From positions 868,001 through 932,000 of the forward strand of contig JASVEC010000014.1 in NCBI GenBank assembly GCA_030770535.1: a stretch of 64,000 nt of DNA, given 5' to 3'. Below the pieces are notes generated by a model. It saw nothing but the letters and a program-made list of their open reading frames with translations, did no database searches and was not told where the DNA came from. Below, piece by piece: positions 12,693 to 24,137 of this stretch. The stretch is from Batkoa obscura (Eukaryota > Entomophthoromycota > Entomophthoromycetes > Entomophthorales > Batkoaceae). Made by a program: the position numbers and the translations under genes. Every line of letters starts with the position of its first letter. Within the stretch, counting starts at the first letter, position 1.

Positions 12693-12796
12693 CATGGGGA
12701 TGTCTCTTTTTGTCTAAGAAATCTATCAACATTTTTTCGGCTTAATAGTGCTTGAAAAAAGAAAAAAGTAATGAACAAAAAAAATCATTATCATAT
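12693..12796 (-). mobile_element. MITE copy, diverged
   Basis: CATGGGGATGTCTCTTTTTGT at left, TAATAGTGCTTGAAAAA and GTAATGAAC inside, and an eroded right end (ATCATTATCATAT). Confidence 0.65.
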
Positions 12797-13289
12797 TAAT
12801 GTACTATCATAATTGCAATTTTAAAATAAATGATATTAATTACAAAAAATTATATAAAAATTTGTTTTTTAAACTAAAAAGATAACTAACTGATTTTAAT
12901 TTAATAATAAAAATTAATAAAAAAATTGTAAACTAACAATACTAAATTTAGATACAAAAAAACAAGATTTTAAATAAAAAAAACCTATATTTATAGTTTC
13001 AAATTTATTAAGTTACTATACAAAGCTGAGTTTGATTTAAATAAATAGTCAAAAGTGGTAAAGTTTTATAAATTCAATTTTTTTTAAACTATTCAATAAT
13101 TAAGCGTGTAATAGGCTTTTATATGTATTAAAAGGCTTTGTTTTTGAACTTTACTTTATATAATAAAAGTTTCTGAAACAATTATTTTTATTTTTTATGG
13201 TATAACTTTACATAGTTATGTACAAGTTTAAATCCATGTTAAATAAATTTTAGTTTTAAGTTATTAAATAATTAGTTGAAATACACCTT

Positions 13290-13348
13290 TTTCAAAAATG
13301 TCTAAAAGATGGAAAAAGTAATGAAGCCAAAAAAACATCCCCATATAT
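13290..13348 (-). mobile_element. MITE fragment (right part)
   Basis: Keeps GATGGAAAAAGTAATGAAGC and the intact right terminus ACATCCCCATAT. The left half is missing. Confidence 0.7.
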
Positions 13349-14061
13349 ATTGAAGTTTTTAGTTTTCTGCTTACAATTGCCAATTGGCTGGGGTTTTATG
13401 CATTTTTACAAAAGATGTAATAACAAATTTATATTTTGATTTGTTCATTTAAAATATGGCTTCAATAAAAAGTATACAGATTAAAAATTGAAGCTCAATC
13501 TTTTATTTTACTTTTAATTTTTTGATTTGATTTCGAATTCTAATTAGATAACTCTATCAATTTATTTAAAAAAATCAAGTGAATTTAGTTTTGACTCTAT
13601 GAATTGTTAAATGTAGGTTCCTTTAAGGCTTCACCTTTGTAGGTGTTTTTAAAGAGCCCTACTTCTGAACTTTGGTGATTTTAATTTAATCATTGATTAA
13701 CTCAATTAGTGGTTTGATGGAGTTTGATGATTGGATTTAAGGAATTTAATGGAGCTATTGGTCGGCTTGTATAGCTGATTAGTATGGAATCACATTATAT
13801 TAAATAAACAAATAGTTTTAAAATAATTATTTAATTTTCATTTAATTTTTAAATTATTTCAATATTATTTTAATGGGATTACTATTATTTATAAAACTGA
13901 ACTTGTTTTAATATCACTACTAAATTTCCTTTTAGTGGTTGTTTCTTATTTTCAGTTTCACTTTTTCGCTAGTTTTATCTTATTCCAATTCAACAAGTAT
14001 TTACTGAAACTTCAAGCTTAAAACTTTTTTACCTTTTATTCCAAATTGTTATCTGGTTACC

Positions 14062-15777
14062 ATGGATTTAAACCGGACATTATTTAACATAATAAAGTTG
14101 CTTGATATCACTAGTTTCTTTCAGCAAAAAGGAATACCGATAGAGATAAGACTGGATGATACATTTCTGAAACAAAAAAAAGAAATTGAATGGGTAATTT
14201 ATTTTCTATATTTTAAGTTAAATTCCGAAGATTTAGAAAAGGTAATTCCTATTCCATGTTCAATCAGGAATAGAATTAACAGATTGTTTCTATTCTGACC
14301 TTTAATTATTTAGAATGTAGGCAAGTGTCCAAACTCCGAACTTAAGCAAACGAATATCAATAATAAATATTATTTTGAATGTTTATTTAGTTTAAAAAAA
14401 GAAAACAAATGGCCGTCATTTATTCCTATTCGCTTTTCTTATTTCTCAGATTATAGAAATGAAAGGTAGTTTATTATATTATAATGAATGTTTTATGATG
14501 ACGATTGATGTTTATTGGTTTAGGTTCCTTTGGATTTTGGTTGGTTTAGGCTATACCGTGTTAAAGCAAGAGTTAGATAAAATTCTAAGTAAGCTTTAAG
14601 TTTATTATCATTACTATCAAATTAAATTATTTATAAACAATAATTAGTAGAAGACAACAAATCTATAGAAGATATTGAGAAATTAGATATAAATGAGATT
14701 AAAGTAATTATATTCATTATATATTTTATCATAAAATATTGAAAAAATGATTGCCATTTTATAGACTAAAACAACTCAAAATACATTAGAAATGCTGGCT
14801 CAAATAAAAGAACATGATAATTTAGTAACTGAGTATAAAATTCAAGCCAAAGATCTAACTCAACAGATAAAAAGTATTGAGAGTAAAATAGTAAGTTGAT
14901 ATATTTATCTGTATTTATTTTGAAACAATACTAATTCCTTTAGAACAAAAACAAAGCCATATTAGCTAGCTATGAGGATAAAGAAGCTCCAATTAATAAG
15001 CAAGAGATATTCAATTGTTTGGATTCATTTAGTGAGAGTTATAAAAATAATATGATTCCCATGACTCAGCTTGAACAGTTAATAAATTCAAATGGTGAGC
15101 TTTTAATTGACGGAGGTGAATTAAGTAAAGAAAAAAAAAATGATATGAACATAAATGAAATTGTTAAAGATATTATGAATGATATGAAGGAATGGATGAA
15201 TCAAATGGATAAAATAAATATGGAAAGTAAGTTAATAGTTTCTATTTTTAAAGGTAAGAAGTTTTGATAACATGAATAACTTAGGTTTTGATAATGAAGG
15301 GGATTTGGAGAAGATGGTCAATGAGCATAGGGAGTATACTAAAGAATTGAAAAGAATTGAAAAAGAGTTAAAACATCAAGTGGATATTATGGAGTTTGAA
15401 TGTAAAGAAGAGAGGTAGTAGTTATTACGATTTATAAGTAATATTAATATCAATTTACGATAGCGTTGATAGTAAACCTAACGAAAACACACTTTTCCTT
15501 AACAAATTATATAATTTATATAATAAAAGAGAAGGTGAATTCAATCATTTACAATTTGATATGGATGGTATGTTTTATAACTCATTTTATTTTAGATAAA
15601 AGATTAATTTAATTTAACTTATTTTATTTTATTTAAATAGAAATTAAAAATGAGATGACGGGAAATAAGAATTCAAAGAAAATAAAAGTCAATGAGTTTA
15701 AGATGTCTCCACCATCCCCTCCATTTAAGTCATTGGAAAATATGAATTTAGAATTTGATCCATTTGATTGGCTATAA
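14062..15777 (+). CDS. HAUS6-like augmin subunit (nine exons), tentative
   Basis: Exons 14062-14241, 14314-14465, 14524-14588, 14651-14703, 14765-14890, 14944-15226, 15285-15414, 15464-15567 and 15641-15777 join in frame to 409 aa. All introns are 49-73 nt with GT/AG ends. Residues about 1-130 form a folded block (VIYFLYFKLNSEDLEK, then IPIRFSYFSDYRNERF and ILVGLGYTVLKQELDKIL), whose order and spacing recall the N-terminal domain of HAUS6, the augmin subunit that helps bring gamma-tubulin to spindle microtubules. Residues about 130-350 are mostly charged coiled coil, and the tail ends in an acidic/aromatic FDPFDWL. Family HAUS6 proteins are usually longer. The exon structure is secure; the HAUS6 name rests on pattern memory and should be read as a lead. 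An alternative is another spindle or kinetochore coiled-coil protein. Confidence 0.6.
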
Positions 15778-16211
15778 CATATAAAACTAAGTGGGAGCAT
15801 AGTATGTAAAAGGTATAAATGAATAGGCTGAATGATTGAATAATAATTTATGATAAAGCTAAACCGTAGTTATTGATAAGTTAAGATAGTTTCTAGTTAA
15901 TAATAGAAAAATAAAATGTAGAATGAAAACGGGATCAAAACAAATATAGATTATTAGTACTTAATGATTTGAAAATTCAAGCGTTTGAATAAAAAAGATG
16001 TTGTAAAGTTAATATACTTATTTTATTAACTTTTTTATTAAATTATTATACTAAAATTATAAATATTAATAATATTCGATTGAACTTAAAAAATATCTAC
16101 TTGATTCTAAAGCTAAAAATTACACATTAAAAATAGAACAGAAAATGACGTTTAAAAAATCTCAAAAAAGCAAAATCTAAATTTCATTTTTTAATTTTCC
16201 AGCTCATAAAA
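15778..16211. promoter_or_regulatory. Intergenic region upstream of VPS39
   Basis: 434 bp of A/T-rich DNA between the HAUS6-like stop and the VPS39 ATG. It must hold the terminator of the first gene and the promoter of the second. I see no distinct motif. Confidence 0.4.
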
Positions 16212-19200
16212 ATGTACCATGCGTTTGAACCCATTCTACTACTGGATAAACTTCCAATAAAAATTGAAAGTATAACCTTTCATAAAGATATTTTATACAT
16301 AGGAACTCAAAGTGGTATCTTATTATTATATAAGATTATCCCCATTACTCCCACTTCTGAGGACACCATTGCTTACACTGATGAATATGGTCAATCTTAC
16401 AAACTAGAATTATTAAAGAGTCTTAAATCTTTTTCTAAAAAATCTATTGATCAACTAGAAATTATTTCAGAATTAGGTCTCTTATTAGCTTTAACCGATA
16501 ACCAAGTGAATGCTTATGAATTAAGTACATTATCTTTTCAAGCTTCTTTAGCACCAAGTTATTTTTTAAACCAAGCTAAAGGTCAATTATCTTTTGTTAC
16601 TTTTACTGGAATTGAAATGTTAGAAGAAGAAAATGGAAACAAAGGTGGAATACCAGTAATGACAACTCGACTTTGTATATTAGGTAAAAAAAGTATAATT
16701 ATGATGATGTGGAAGGATTCTGAGTTTGATGCTGAAAAAGTAAGTTTTTAAACTATATTTTATTAATAATAGGGATTTAATACGTTTGTTTATTATATTA
16801 GACAAAAGAATACCCTCTCCCTGATAAAGTTAGAAGTATCAATTTTTTAACAGCAACTCAATTATGGCTTGGTACTATTAATAAAGAATATTATCAAATG
16901 GATCTAAATGATGGAAGTTATAAAGAAATTAACGTTAACTTAAATATCGATCAAAATTCCAATAATAATAATAATAATAATGACTTAAAACAAGAAGAAG
17001 AAAAAATAGGAAGTTCAGTAGAAAAAAAAGGAAAGTTATCACCTACACCATCAATAAGAACTGGTATGGCATCTATGATATCAGGTATTGCTTATACATC
17101 AACACAATATGTATCAAGCTATAACCCATTAAATTCCATTTTATCTAATCAACACTATAAATTACCTATGTTAAGATTAAATGAAAAACAAATGATAATA
17201 ATAAAAGATGGATTTGGCATTATTGTTAATGAGAAATTAAAAGTAGAAAGAGACATAATATTACAGTTACCAGAAGAAGTTTATTATTTATTATACTGTT
17301 ATCCATATATTCTTATTATTACTAAAAATCAAGTTGAAGTAAGAAATTTATCTTCTCAAATTACAGTACAAACAATGCAATTAAATAACCCCATTATTGC
17401 TATTAAAGATGGAAAAGCCCCATTTTTAGCTACTAACAATCAAGTTTATCGCTGGCTTCCATCTCATTTTGCTAATCAAATCAATCAATTAGTAGAATTG
17501 AAATTATATTCGGAAGCTTTAGTGTTATTAGAACAAAATAAAAGTCGAATTAGTGAAATTAAGGTAAACACAGAAATTGAGATTAAAAAAATGTTAGCAT
17601 TAGATAAATTTTTCAATGGTCAATATGATTTAGGACTAAATTTGTTTTTTGAATTAAAGACTCAGGTTAATGAATTAACCGAATTATTTCCTAAATTAGT
17701 TAATGGTAAATGGGAAGAGTTTATTAAAGATTATGAAAAAATTAAAGAAAATAAAGAAAATAAGAGTAATCGTAATAGTCCAATATCAAATAATGAAGAT
17801 GAAAGTATGACTAGTTATATTACTAATTCAGAAGAATGGAATTTCAATAGATTAATTAAAGCAATTGAAAGTTTTATTATTATATTAACTCAATATCGAA
17901 ATTATTATTTAAAAGAAAATGAATTAAAAGAAATGAAATTAATTGATACCACTTTAATTAAATGTTATTTAGTTACTAATGAAGCTATGGTAGGGCCATT
18001 ATTAAGAATTAAAAATTATGTGGATGTAATAGAAATTGAAAGTATTTTAAAGGAATTAAAAAAATATAAAGAATTAACCGAGTTATATTTTAATAAGGAA
18101 TTACATAGAAATGGACTACAGCTATTAAAGGAATTAAGTCAAAAAGAAAAGAAAGAAGATCAAATCATAATTACCTCAATTTTAGATTATTTAAAAAGAA
18201 TAACAGATTTTAATTTAATTATGGAATATTCAAGTTATTGTTTTGAATATTCACCAGAGGAAACATTAAATTTATATTTAATAGAACATTTGAATTCAGA
18301 AAGTTACAATTGTAAACAAATTATTGATTTTTTAAAAGGTATTAATAACCAATATGCTTTAATTTATTGTAAAAATGTATTGGATGAAAAATATACAGGA
18401 TTCAAAAAAGCAACAAAACCTAATCATCAAAATATTAATGATATACAAGTACATACAGATTATGCTTTGTTATTAATTGATTGTTTAATTAAGTTACTTG
18501 ATGATATTCATAAGCAATGTGAAGTAAATAATGAGGACAAAAAAAATGATATTAATTTAAATTTAGAAGCTTATATTTGGCAGAATAATAATGATAATAA
18601 TAATAATAATAATAATACAATTAGTTGGGAAGATTTGATATTAATAAATGATAATAATGAAACAATAACAATTAGGGATAATAATAAATTAACTAATATA
18701 TTAAATTTATGTCAAGAGCATATTAATGAATTAATTTATTTTTTATTAGCTATACCAAGTTATTATAAATATGAAAAAATAATGAGTCGACTACCAACTA
18801 ATTTATTATACAAACCAAGAGCAATTATATTATATAAATTAAAACGATATGATTTAGGATTAAATATAATAGTAGAAAAATTAAAAGATTATAATGGAGC
18901 TATTGAATATTGTCAAATTGAAAATAATGAAGAAATTTATTATTTATTATTAAAAATGTATTTAAAATTCGAACTAAAAGAAGAATATATCAAATTAATT
19001 AATCAATATTTTAAATATTTACCCTTATTAGAGAGTTTAAAATTATTACCAAATGATGTTCAAATGAAACAAATTGAATTATTTTTATTAAAAAATATTC
19101 AAAGTAATTTATTTCAACAACATATTAAAAAATTACAACTAAATTTATCTAAAGCTTATCAACACCAATTAAATAAACAAATGTTAAAATATAAGCAAAA

Positions 19201-19318
19201 AAAAATTGTTATTGATAAAGATACTATTTGTAATTATTGTTTAAAAAGAATCGGGATTTCTGCTTTTAAATGGTTTCCCAATGGCACTGTATTACATTAT
19301 AATTGTTCAATAGAGTAA
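16212..19318 (+). CDS. VPS39: Vps39/Vam6, HOPS complex subunit
   Basis: Exons 16212-16739 and 16802-19318 give 1014 aa. The N-terminus (MYHAFEPILLLDKLPIKIES) matches the start of Vam6/Vps39, and a citron-homology (CNH) beta-propeller follows to about residue 380, including VYRWLP. The middle is a long alpha-solenoid (clathrin-repeat-like). The C-terminus carries a zinc-binding Vps39 domain 2: CNYCLKRIG ... HYNC. Vps39 works in the HOPS tether on late endosomes and the vacuole, binds the Rab7/Ypt7 GTPase and promotes fusion; in yeast it also serves a vacuole-mitochondria contact. Odd features are two Asn-rich runs (near residues 204-211 and 740-755) encoded by AAT repeats, inserted in otherwise conserved regions. 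Length fits the family (about 850-1050 aa). Confidence 0.9.
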
Positions 19319-19476
19319 TAAAAGTGAGTTAAATCAAGTTATTGAGTTTATGTTGCTGTTTTTATTTTATTTTAATTGTAGCCAATTAAATAAATGAGTT
19401 GGGTTATTAAATTGAGTTTTTTATTTTTTATAGTTCTTTTTATAATTCTTTTTATAATTTTTTTTATAATTTTAAA

Positions 19477-20887
19477 ATGAAATCGATAAGAAGTGAACAA
19501 CAACCAAAAGTAATAGTTTATGATATGGTATCTAATGTAAAATTTATTTAACTATATTTAATATAATAGCATAAATACCTTATTGAAATAATAAGGTTGT
19601 TGAAAAATATTAAAAGTATGGAAAAGCTGAGGTATATTAAAAAGATTAAAGGGATACAGAAGTTGATTGAGGAAAAGTAAATTATTATATTTGTAAATAG
19701 AGTGATAAAATAATCATTGATATTAATATCATTTTTTAAAAATATAGTAAAGAAGAGCAAGAAATTTCAAAACATCAAGAAGAGGTCAAATTATTAGAAT
19801 TAGAAACTCAATTATTAAAGGTAATATTTAAAGTCATGATAAAGTATTTATATATTCAAAAATAAAAGCAAGAAACAAAAATAAAAAACAAAAATAAAAA
19901 ACAAAAATAGTAACTCTTTCTTCACTCTTTTAGTGTCTTGATCCTGAATCCTTAAGTAAAAAATTACTCTACAAATTAATCACCAAAGATAGGAAATTGA
20001 ATGAACAAGAGCAATTGAAAGAGTATATTGAAGAAAACAAGAAAATAAATGACTTATTAGATTACCCAGCACTTGAGGAAGATAAAGAAAAATTATCAGA
20101 GAGTATGAATAGAGTAACGAATAAAGTAATATCCAATAAAAAAGTTAAAGAAGCATTGGAGGGAATTAAATTGGGACTAATGGTAGATTTGGGGTTATCA
20201 GAAAAGAAAGTTAAGGCTAAAGGAAAAGTAAGAGTGAGAGGGGCGAGTATAAATAGTATTAATCTAATTTATTTTTAGGGTAAAAAAGAAGAAAAAGAAA
20301 GTAATAATAATAATGAAAGTAGAAATGATATGGAAGTAAGTTAATTGATAACAATAAATTTCACAATAATCAATAAAATTTATAATAGAAAAGATCAAAG
20401 ACAAACAATAAAGAATTAAAAAGTAAAACTAAGAATAAACATGTGACAAGTAATCTTTATATGGATAATTTAGCTGATATAAAAGATGAAGAATTTAAAC
20501 AATTATACGGAGCTGAAGGTAGAAACCGTATGGGACAAAGGCAAAGGAGACAGTAAGTTAACTGATATAAAATTATAAATAAATATAAATATAGATATAG
20601 ATATAAAGTAATGTATTCTAATTCCTTTTAATTTCATTAGATTAAATGAGAAAAAATATGGTCAAAAAGCCAATCATTTACAAATTCAAGCTAATATGGA
20701 TGTTTCCTTAAAAAAATTAGACAAAAGGAAAGGAGAATTTAAAGGAAAGGGAGAATATAAAGGAAATGGAGAAAACAAAAAGAAGAAAAAAGAAGAAAAA
20801 TTGCATCCATCTTGGGAAGCCAAACGTCAACAAAAGTTGGCCATTGCTACAGTTAAACCAAAGGGTAATAAAATTGTATTTGATTAA
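19477..20887 (+). CDS. BUD22: Bud22/SRFBP1-like ribosome biogenesis factor (seven exons)
   Basis: Exons 19477-19527, 19570-19676, 19748-19820, 19934-20227, 20279-20335, 20389-20552 and 20641-20887 join in frame to 330 aa. The N-terminal half is helical and basic (HKYLIEIIRLLKNIKS, EEQEISKHQEEV). The C-terminus has the Bud22 signature in order: GRNRMGQRQRRQ, LNEKKYGQKANHL, a Lys-rich stretch and LHPSWEAKRQQK, closing with KGNKIVFD. In yeast Bud22 is a nucleolar protein needed for early 18S rRNA processing and small-subunit assembly. The protein is shorter than yeast Bud22 (about 520 aa), with less low-complexity sequence in the middle. The start is the first ATG in frame with the short first exon. 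It converges on the TFIIB gene, stops 200 bp apart. Confidence 0.85.
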
Positions 20888-21087
20888 AGACAAATAAATA
20901 GAATAATTTGATATTTTATTAATTTATTATTTTTATTATTTATTGAAATTAATTTAAACAAATAAATTAGAATTTAAAAACATATAGTCAAAAGATAGAA
21001 GTTTATTTTATAATATATATTTTTTATCAATCCAAATAAAATAGAGAAGAAGAGTTTATGAAAGCTCAAGGTAGTGGACATCCAATA

Positions 21088-22104
21088 TTAACAAGGGGGA
21101 AGATAAGCGAAAGAAACTTTAGCTTGGAACTGATTAATATCAACTAAAGTAGTTTTTTCATTAGCTAAAGTTTTATAAGCGGATTTAATAGTTGATGAAG
21201 ATACCCCTGAAACATCAGAAATCTGTTTTAAACTTCGACCTTGTTGAAATAAATGGGACATAAAATAAATAGCTGCTGCAGCAATAGAAACTGGACTTCT
21301 ACCCGCAACCGAATGAATATTCGTAGCACTTTGTGCCAAATTACTAGCTGCATTTTGTACCTCCATTGGTAAATTAAGTAATGAACAAAATCTTGGCATT
21401 AAATCTGCTGTAGATGTAGTTGTTTGTTCTCCTTCATCATCAATGTTACGTTTTAAAGTTTTATAAGCTTTACCAATATCAGAAGTAGTAACTCTAGCTA
21501 AACTTGAAATTTCTTTAAATGTACGTGGTACACCTTCCCTTCTACAAGCCATAAAGATACAAGCTGCAATAATCACTTCTGTTTTTTTAGTACTAATGGA
21601 TTTACTTTCTTCAGCTAATTTATAAATAGCTTTTGCTTTTTCAATCACTGGTTTAGAATAATTAGCTGCTTCACACATAGCAGCTATATCTTTAAATGCT
21701 TGTAAACGTCCTCTTATCCCTTTATTATTATTAGCTCGATTAACAAAACGTATCATATCTTTCCCTGCAGCTGAAGTAACCCCTAATTTTGAAATACCAG
21801 TATCTAGTTGATTGCCTTCGAGTAATGGATTAGCAGCAGCACCAACACGAGAAGGATCATCACCTTCATCATTAGCAAAGGTACGCCATTCAGAACGGGT
21901 ATCAATGATACGATCCCCCAATATCAAACCACAATCACCACATACTAAATCACCACTGGCAAATTCTTCTACTATATTTGGAATCGGATTACGACAATCT
22001 TTACACATTAAACGTATATTTAAATTGGGTAGCTTGGGTTCATTTTTTTGCTTATCTTCATTAAGTTGAGCTTCCATGGGGCTATTGCTGACTATATTAG
22101 ACAT
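21088..22104 (-). CDS. SUA7: Transcription initiation factor TFIIB
   Basis: Intronless, 338 aa. An N-terminal zinc ribbon (Cys34, Cys37, Cys55, Cys58 in CKDC...CGDC) is followed by the B-reader/linker (SEWRTFANDEGDDPSRVG) and two cyclin-like repeats (about 105-200 and 205-320), including ACRREGVPRTFKEIS and GVSSSTIKSAYKTL. TFIIB bridges TBP on the promoter and RNA polymerase II and helps set the start site. Length and motif order match the family. The 25-residue leader before the ribbon is slightly longer than in human TFIIB. No regulatory feature stands out in the AT-rich upstream DNA. Confidence 0.96.
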   Translation of the reverse strand: MSNIVSNSPMEAQLNEDKQKNEPKLPNLNIRLMCKDCRNPIPNIVEEFASGDLVCGDCGLILGDRIIDTRSEWRTFANDEGDDPSRVGAAANPLLEGNQLDTGISKLGVTSAAGKDMIRFVNRANNNKGIRGRLQAFKDIAAMCEAANYSKPVIEKAKAIYKLAEESKSISTKKTEVIIAACIFMACRREGVPRTFKEISSLARVTTSDIGKAYKTLKRNIDDEGEQTTTSTADLMPRFCSLLNLPMEVQNAASNLAQSATNIHSVAGRSPVSIAAAAIYFMSHLFQQGRSLKQISDVSGVSSSTIKSAYKTLANEKTTLVDINQFQAKVSFAYLPPC

Positions 22105-22600
22105 TAAATAATTGTTTTATTGGAATTGATAAGGATGAATAGATATTTAAATAAATTTTCAATTTATTATTATCTCGCAGCTAATAATGAAAAAAAAAGA
22201 AGATAGAGAAATACAAGTTGATGTTTATGAAATTGAAAATCTTTTTTTAGTAATGACTTGAATTTTATTGGTTTAAGTAAAAAAATTTGAAAATATAATA
22301 AAAAATTGGTGAGCAAGTTTTAAAATTGAGGGAAATATCTAGTAAAATGGAGTTTTAGAACTCGAATTTAATGAAATAGTTTAGAATAAAATAAAATAAA
22401 GCAAAATGAAAATAAAGTTAAAAGGGATAATGATATTAAGTCTATTTTTTATAAAAACTTATTTCAAATAGTTATTAAATTAAAAATCCATAAATTGCCT
22501 CAAATTTAATTAAAAAATAACAGTTATAATTTGAATCAATCATACGTTTGAAAAAAATTTAATTAAAAATATCATAAATATAGTCATGGATAAAAGATAT

Positions 22601-22703
22601 ATATGAGTGTTTTTTTAGTTTCATTACTTTTTTCATTTTTTGAGCACTATTAAGTGGAAAAAATATCAGTAAATTTCTTAAACGAAAAAATACATCCTTA
22701 TAT
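22601..22703 (+). mobile_element. MITE copy, full length, diverged
   Basis: Begins ATATGAGTGTTTTTTTAG and ends ACATCCTTATAT, with the GAGCACTATTAAGTGG core. One G of each terminal block is mutated. Confidence 0.8.
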
Positions 22704-23019
22704 TTAATTTAATATATAATACTTGACAAACTATAAAATAAGTGGCATTCAATTTTTACGATTAATAAACTAAAAGCAATATATTATTCTTATTTAAAAA
22801 AGTCGACATATTAAATATTAGTTGTATAAGTTGTATAAGTTGTGTAGTTTGAAAGTTAACTATAATATAACTTAACTTAAGACATATATAATACCTTTTT
22901 AAAAAAAATTATTTATTTATTTAGTATAATATTAAACTAAAACAAAAAACAATAACAAAATTTTATTAATAAAAACTTAAAGAAATTTTTTTTTAAATAA
23001 AAGCACATAATATATATAA

Positions 23020-23098
23020 ATATTTTCTTTTGTTTAATAATTTCACTAATAATTTTTCCTCTTAGATTACACTTAAAAAACAAAACACTTTTATATGT
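23020..23098 (-). mobile_element. MITE fragment abutting the next copy
   Basis: Contains TTCTTTTGTTTAATAATTTC and AATTTTTCCTCTTAGATTAC, a worn minus-oriented copy. It runs straight into the copy starting at 23099. Confidence 0.5.
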
Positions 23099-23203
23099 AT
23101 ATGGGAGTGTTTTTTTAACTTCATTATTTTTTCCATTTTTTAAGCGCTATTTAAGCGGAAAATTTGTTAGTTAAATTCTTAAACACAAAAATACATCCCC
23201 ATA
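23099..23203 (+). mobile_element. MITE copy, full length
   Basis: Left end TATGGGAGTGTTTTTTT, core AAGCGCTATTTAAGCGG, right end ATACATCCCCATA. Well preserved. Confidence 0.85.
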
Positions 23204-23355
23204 GATTAATTTGAAAACTTAATAAAGTTTTGTTTAATTTTAACTAACCTCTCAAACTTGCTCATATATAAAAAAAGCTTCTTTCATTAAAAATATATAT
23301 AGAAATAAATAAATAAATAAAAATTTAATTATCATTCATAAAAAGTTTTTCAATA

Positions 23356-23456
23356 TTTGTATATATTTCTTTTGTTTAAGAAATTTACTAACAATTTTCT
23401 ATTCAAATAGCGCTTAAAAATGAAAAAAGTGATAAAATAAAAAAACATCACCATAT
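23356..23456 (-). mobile_element. MITE copy sharing its TA with the next
   Basis: Left end eroded (GTATATATTTCTTTTG), interior CAAATAGCGCTTAAAAATG, right end AACATCACCATAT. Its final TA is also the first TA of the copy at 23453, in opposite orientation. Confidence 0.8.
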
Positions 23457-23557
23457 GGGAGTATTTTTTTTGACTTCATTATTTTTTCCATTTTTTAAGC
23501 GTTGTTTAAGCGGAAAAATTGTTAGTAAAATTCTTAAATACAAAAATACATCCCCAT
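23453..23557 (+). mobile_element. MITE copy, full length
   Basis: Left end ATATGGGAGTATTTTTTT, core AAGCGTTGTTTAAGCGG, right end ATACATCCCCATG. It directly abuts the copy ending at 23456. Confidence 0.85.
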
Positions 23558-23779
23558 GTATTATTAAAAAATTTTATTCAATTTTATTAATTTAAAGTAT
23601 ATAGTTTTATAAAAATAATTACTTGTACTAATAAAACAATTAAAGCCTAAATATAAGAACATAGTTAATTATAAAGCTAACTGAATAATATTTTATATTA
23701 TTGTTAATTCAATCTGAATAATAATAATAAAACTAACTTAAAAATAATAAATAAGATTGATTAAAAAATTATTATTAAG

Positions 23780-23885
23780 ATATGGGGGTGTATTTTGTAT
23801 TTGAGAATTTTACTAACAATTTTTCCACTCAAATAGTGCTTAAAAGATGGAAAAAATAATGAAGCCAAAAAAAAACATCCCCATA
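23780..23885 (-). mobile_element. MITE copy, best preserved ends
   Basis: Reads TA-TGGGGGTGTATTTTG at left and AACATCCCCA-TA at right. This is the clearest evidence that the element proper is TGGGG...CCCCA flanked by a TA duplication. Interior CCACTCAAATAGTGCTTAAAA is typical. Confidence 0.88.
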
Positions 23886-24059
23886 TTCTATTCTATTTTA
23901 TTTTATTCAGCTAAGAACATTCGTATAATAAATTAAATTCTGTTAATTTGTTTAATTTATTTCTAATTAATATATTAAACAAAACTAATGCTTCTAATTG
24001 ATTTATTAATAAAAAGCACTTAATGTACAAATATAATATAAATAAATAATAATATTACA

Positions 24060-24137
24060 AAAAAATAAAATAAAATAAAATAAAATAAAATAAAATAAAA
24101 TAAAATAAAATAAAATAAAATAAAATAAAATAAAATA
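24060..24137. repeat. (AAAAT)n microsatellite
   Basis: About 15 uninterrupted 5-bp units. Its right edge coincides with the point where similarity of the decayed Zn2Cys6 copy ends, so the repeat marks a truncation or rearrangement point. Confidence 0.9.

Larger units (their letters stand above)
9977..14061. other. Gene-poor stretch with tRNA-Lys(UUU) and six MITE copies
   Basis: About 4.1 kb without a protein gene. It holds a TA dinucleotide run near 10087-10100, MITE copies or fragments at 11400, 11928, 12205, 12479, 12693 and 13290, a tRNA-Lys at 12048-12120 and a (TTTTA)n run near 12562-12600. A 68-codon minus-strand frame at 10389-10595 has no recognisable content. Confidence 0.6.
22105..24137. 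other. MITE-rich intergenic stretch
   Basis: About 2 kb with no gene. It contains MITE copies at 22601, 23020 (fragment), 23099, 23356, 23453 and 23780, the densest cluster in the window. It ends in a long (AAAAT)n microsatellite at about 24060-24137. Confidence 0.6.

Noticed and set aside
19548-19760. 70-codon minus-strand ORF
   Set aside because: Lies opposite exons 2 and 3 of BUD22, which splice cleanly on the plus strand.
21812-22069. 85-codon plus-strand frame opposite TFIIB
   Set aside because: Antisense shadow of the conserved zinc-ribbon coding sequence.
23020-23885. Regularly recurring repeats that might suggest a CRISPR-like array
   Set aside because: Copies are in both orientations, unevenly spaced, about 105 bp with inverted ends and TA flanks: a MITE cluster in a eukaryotic genome.
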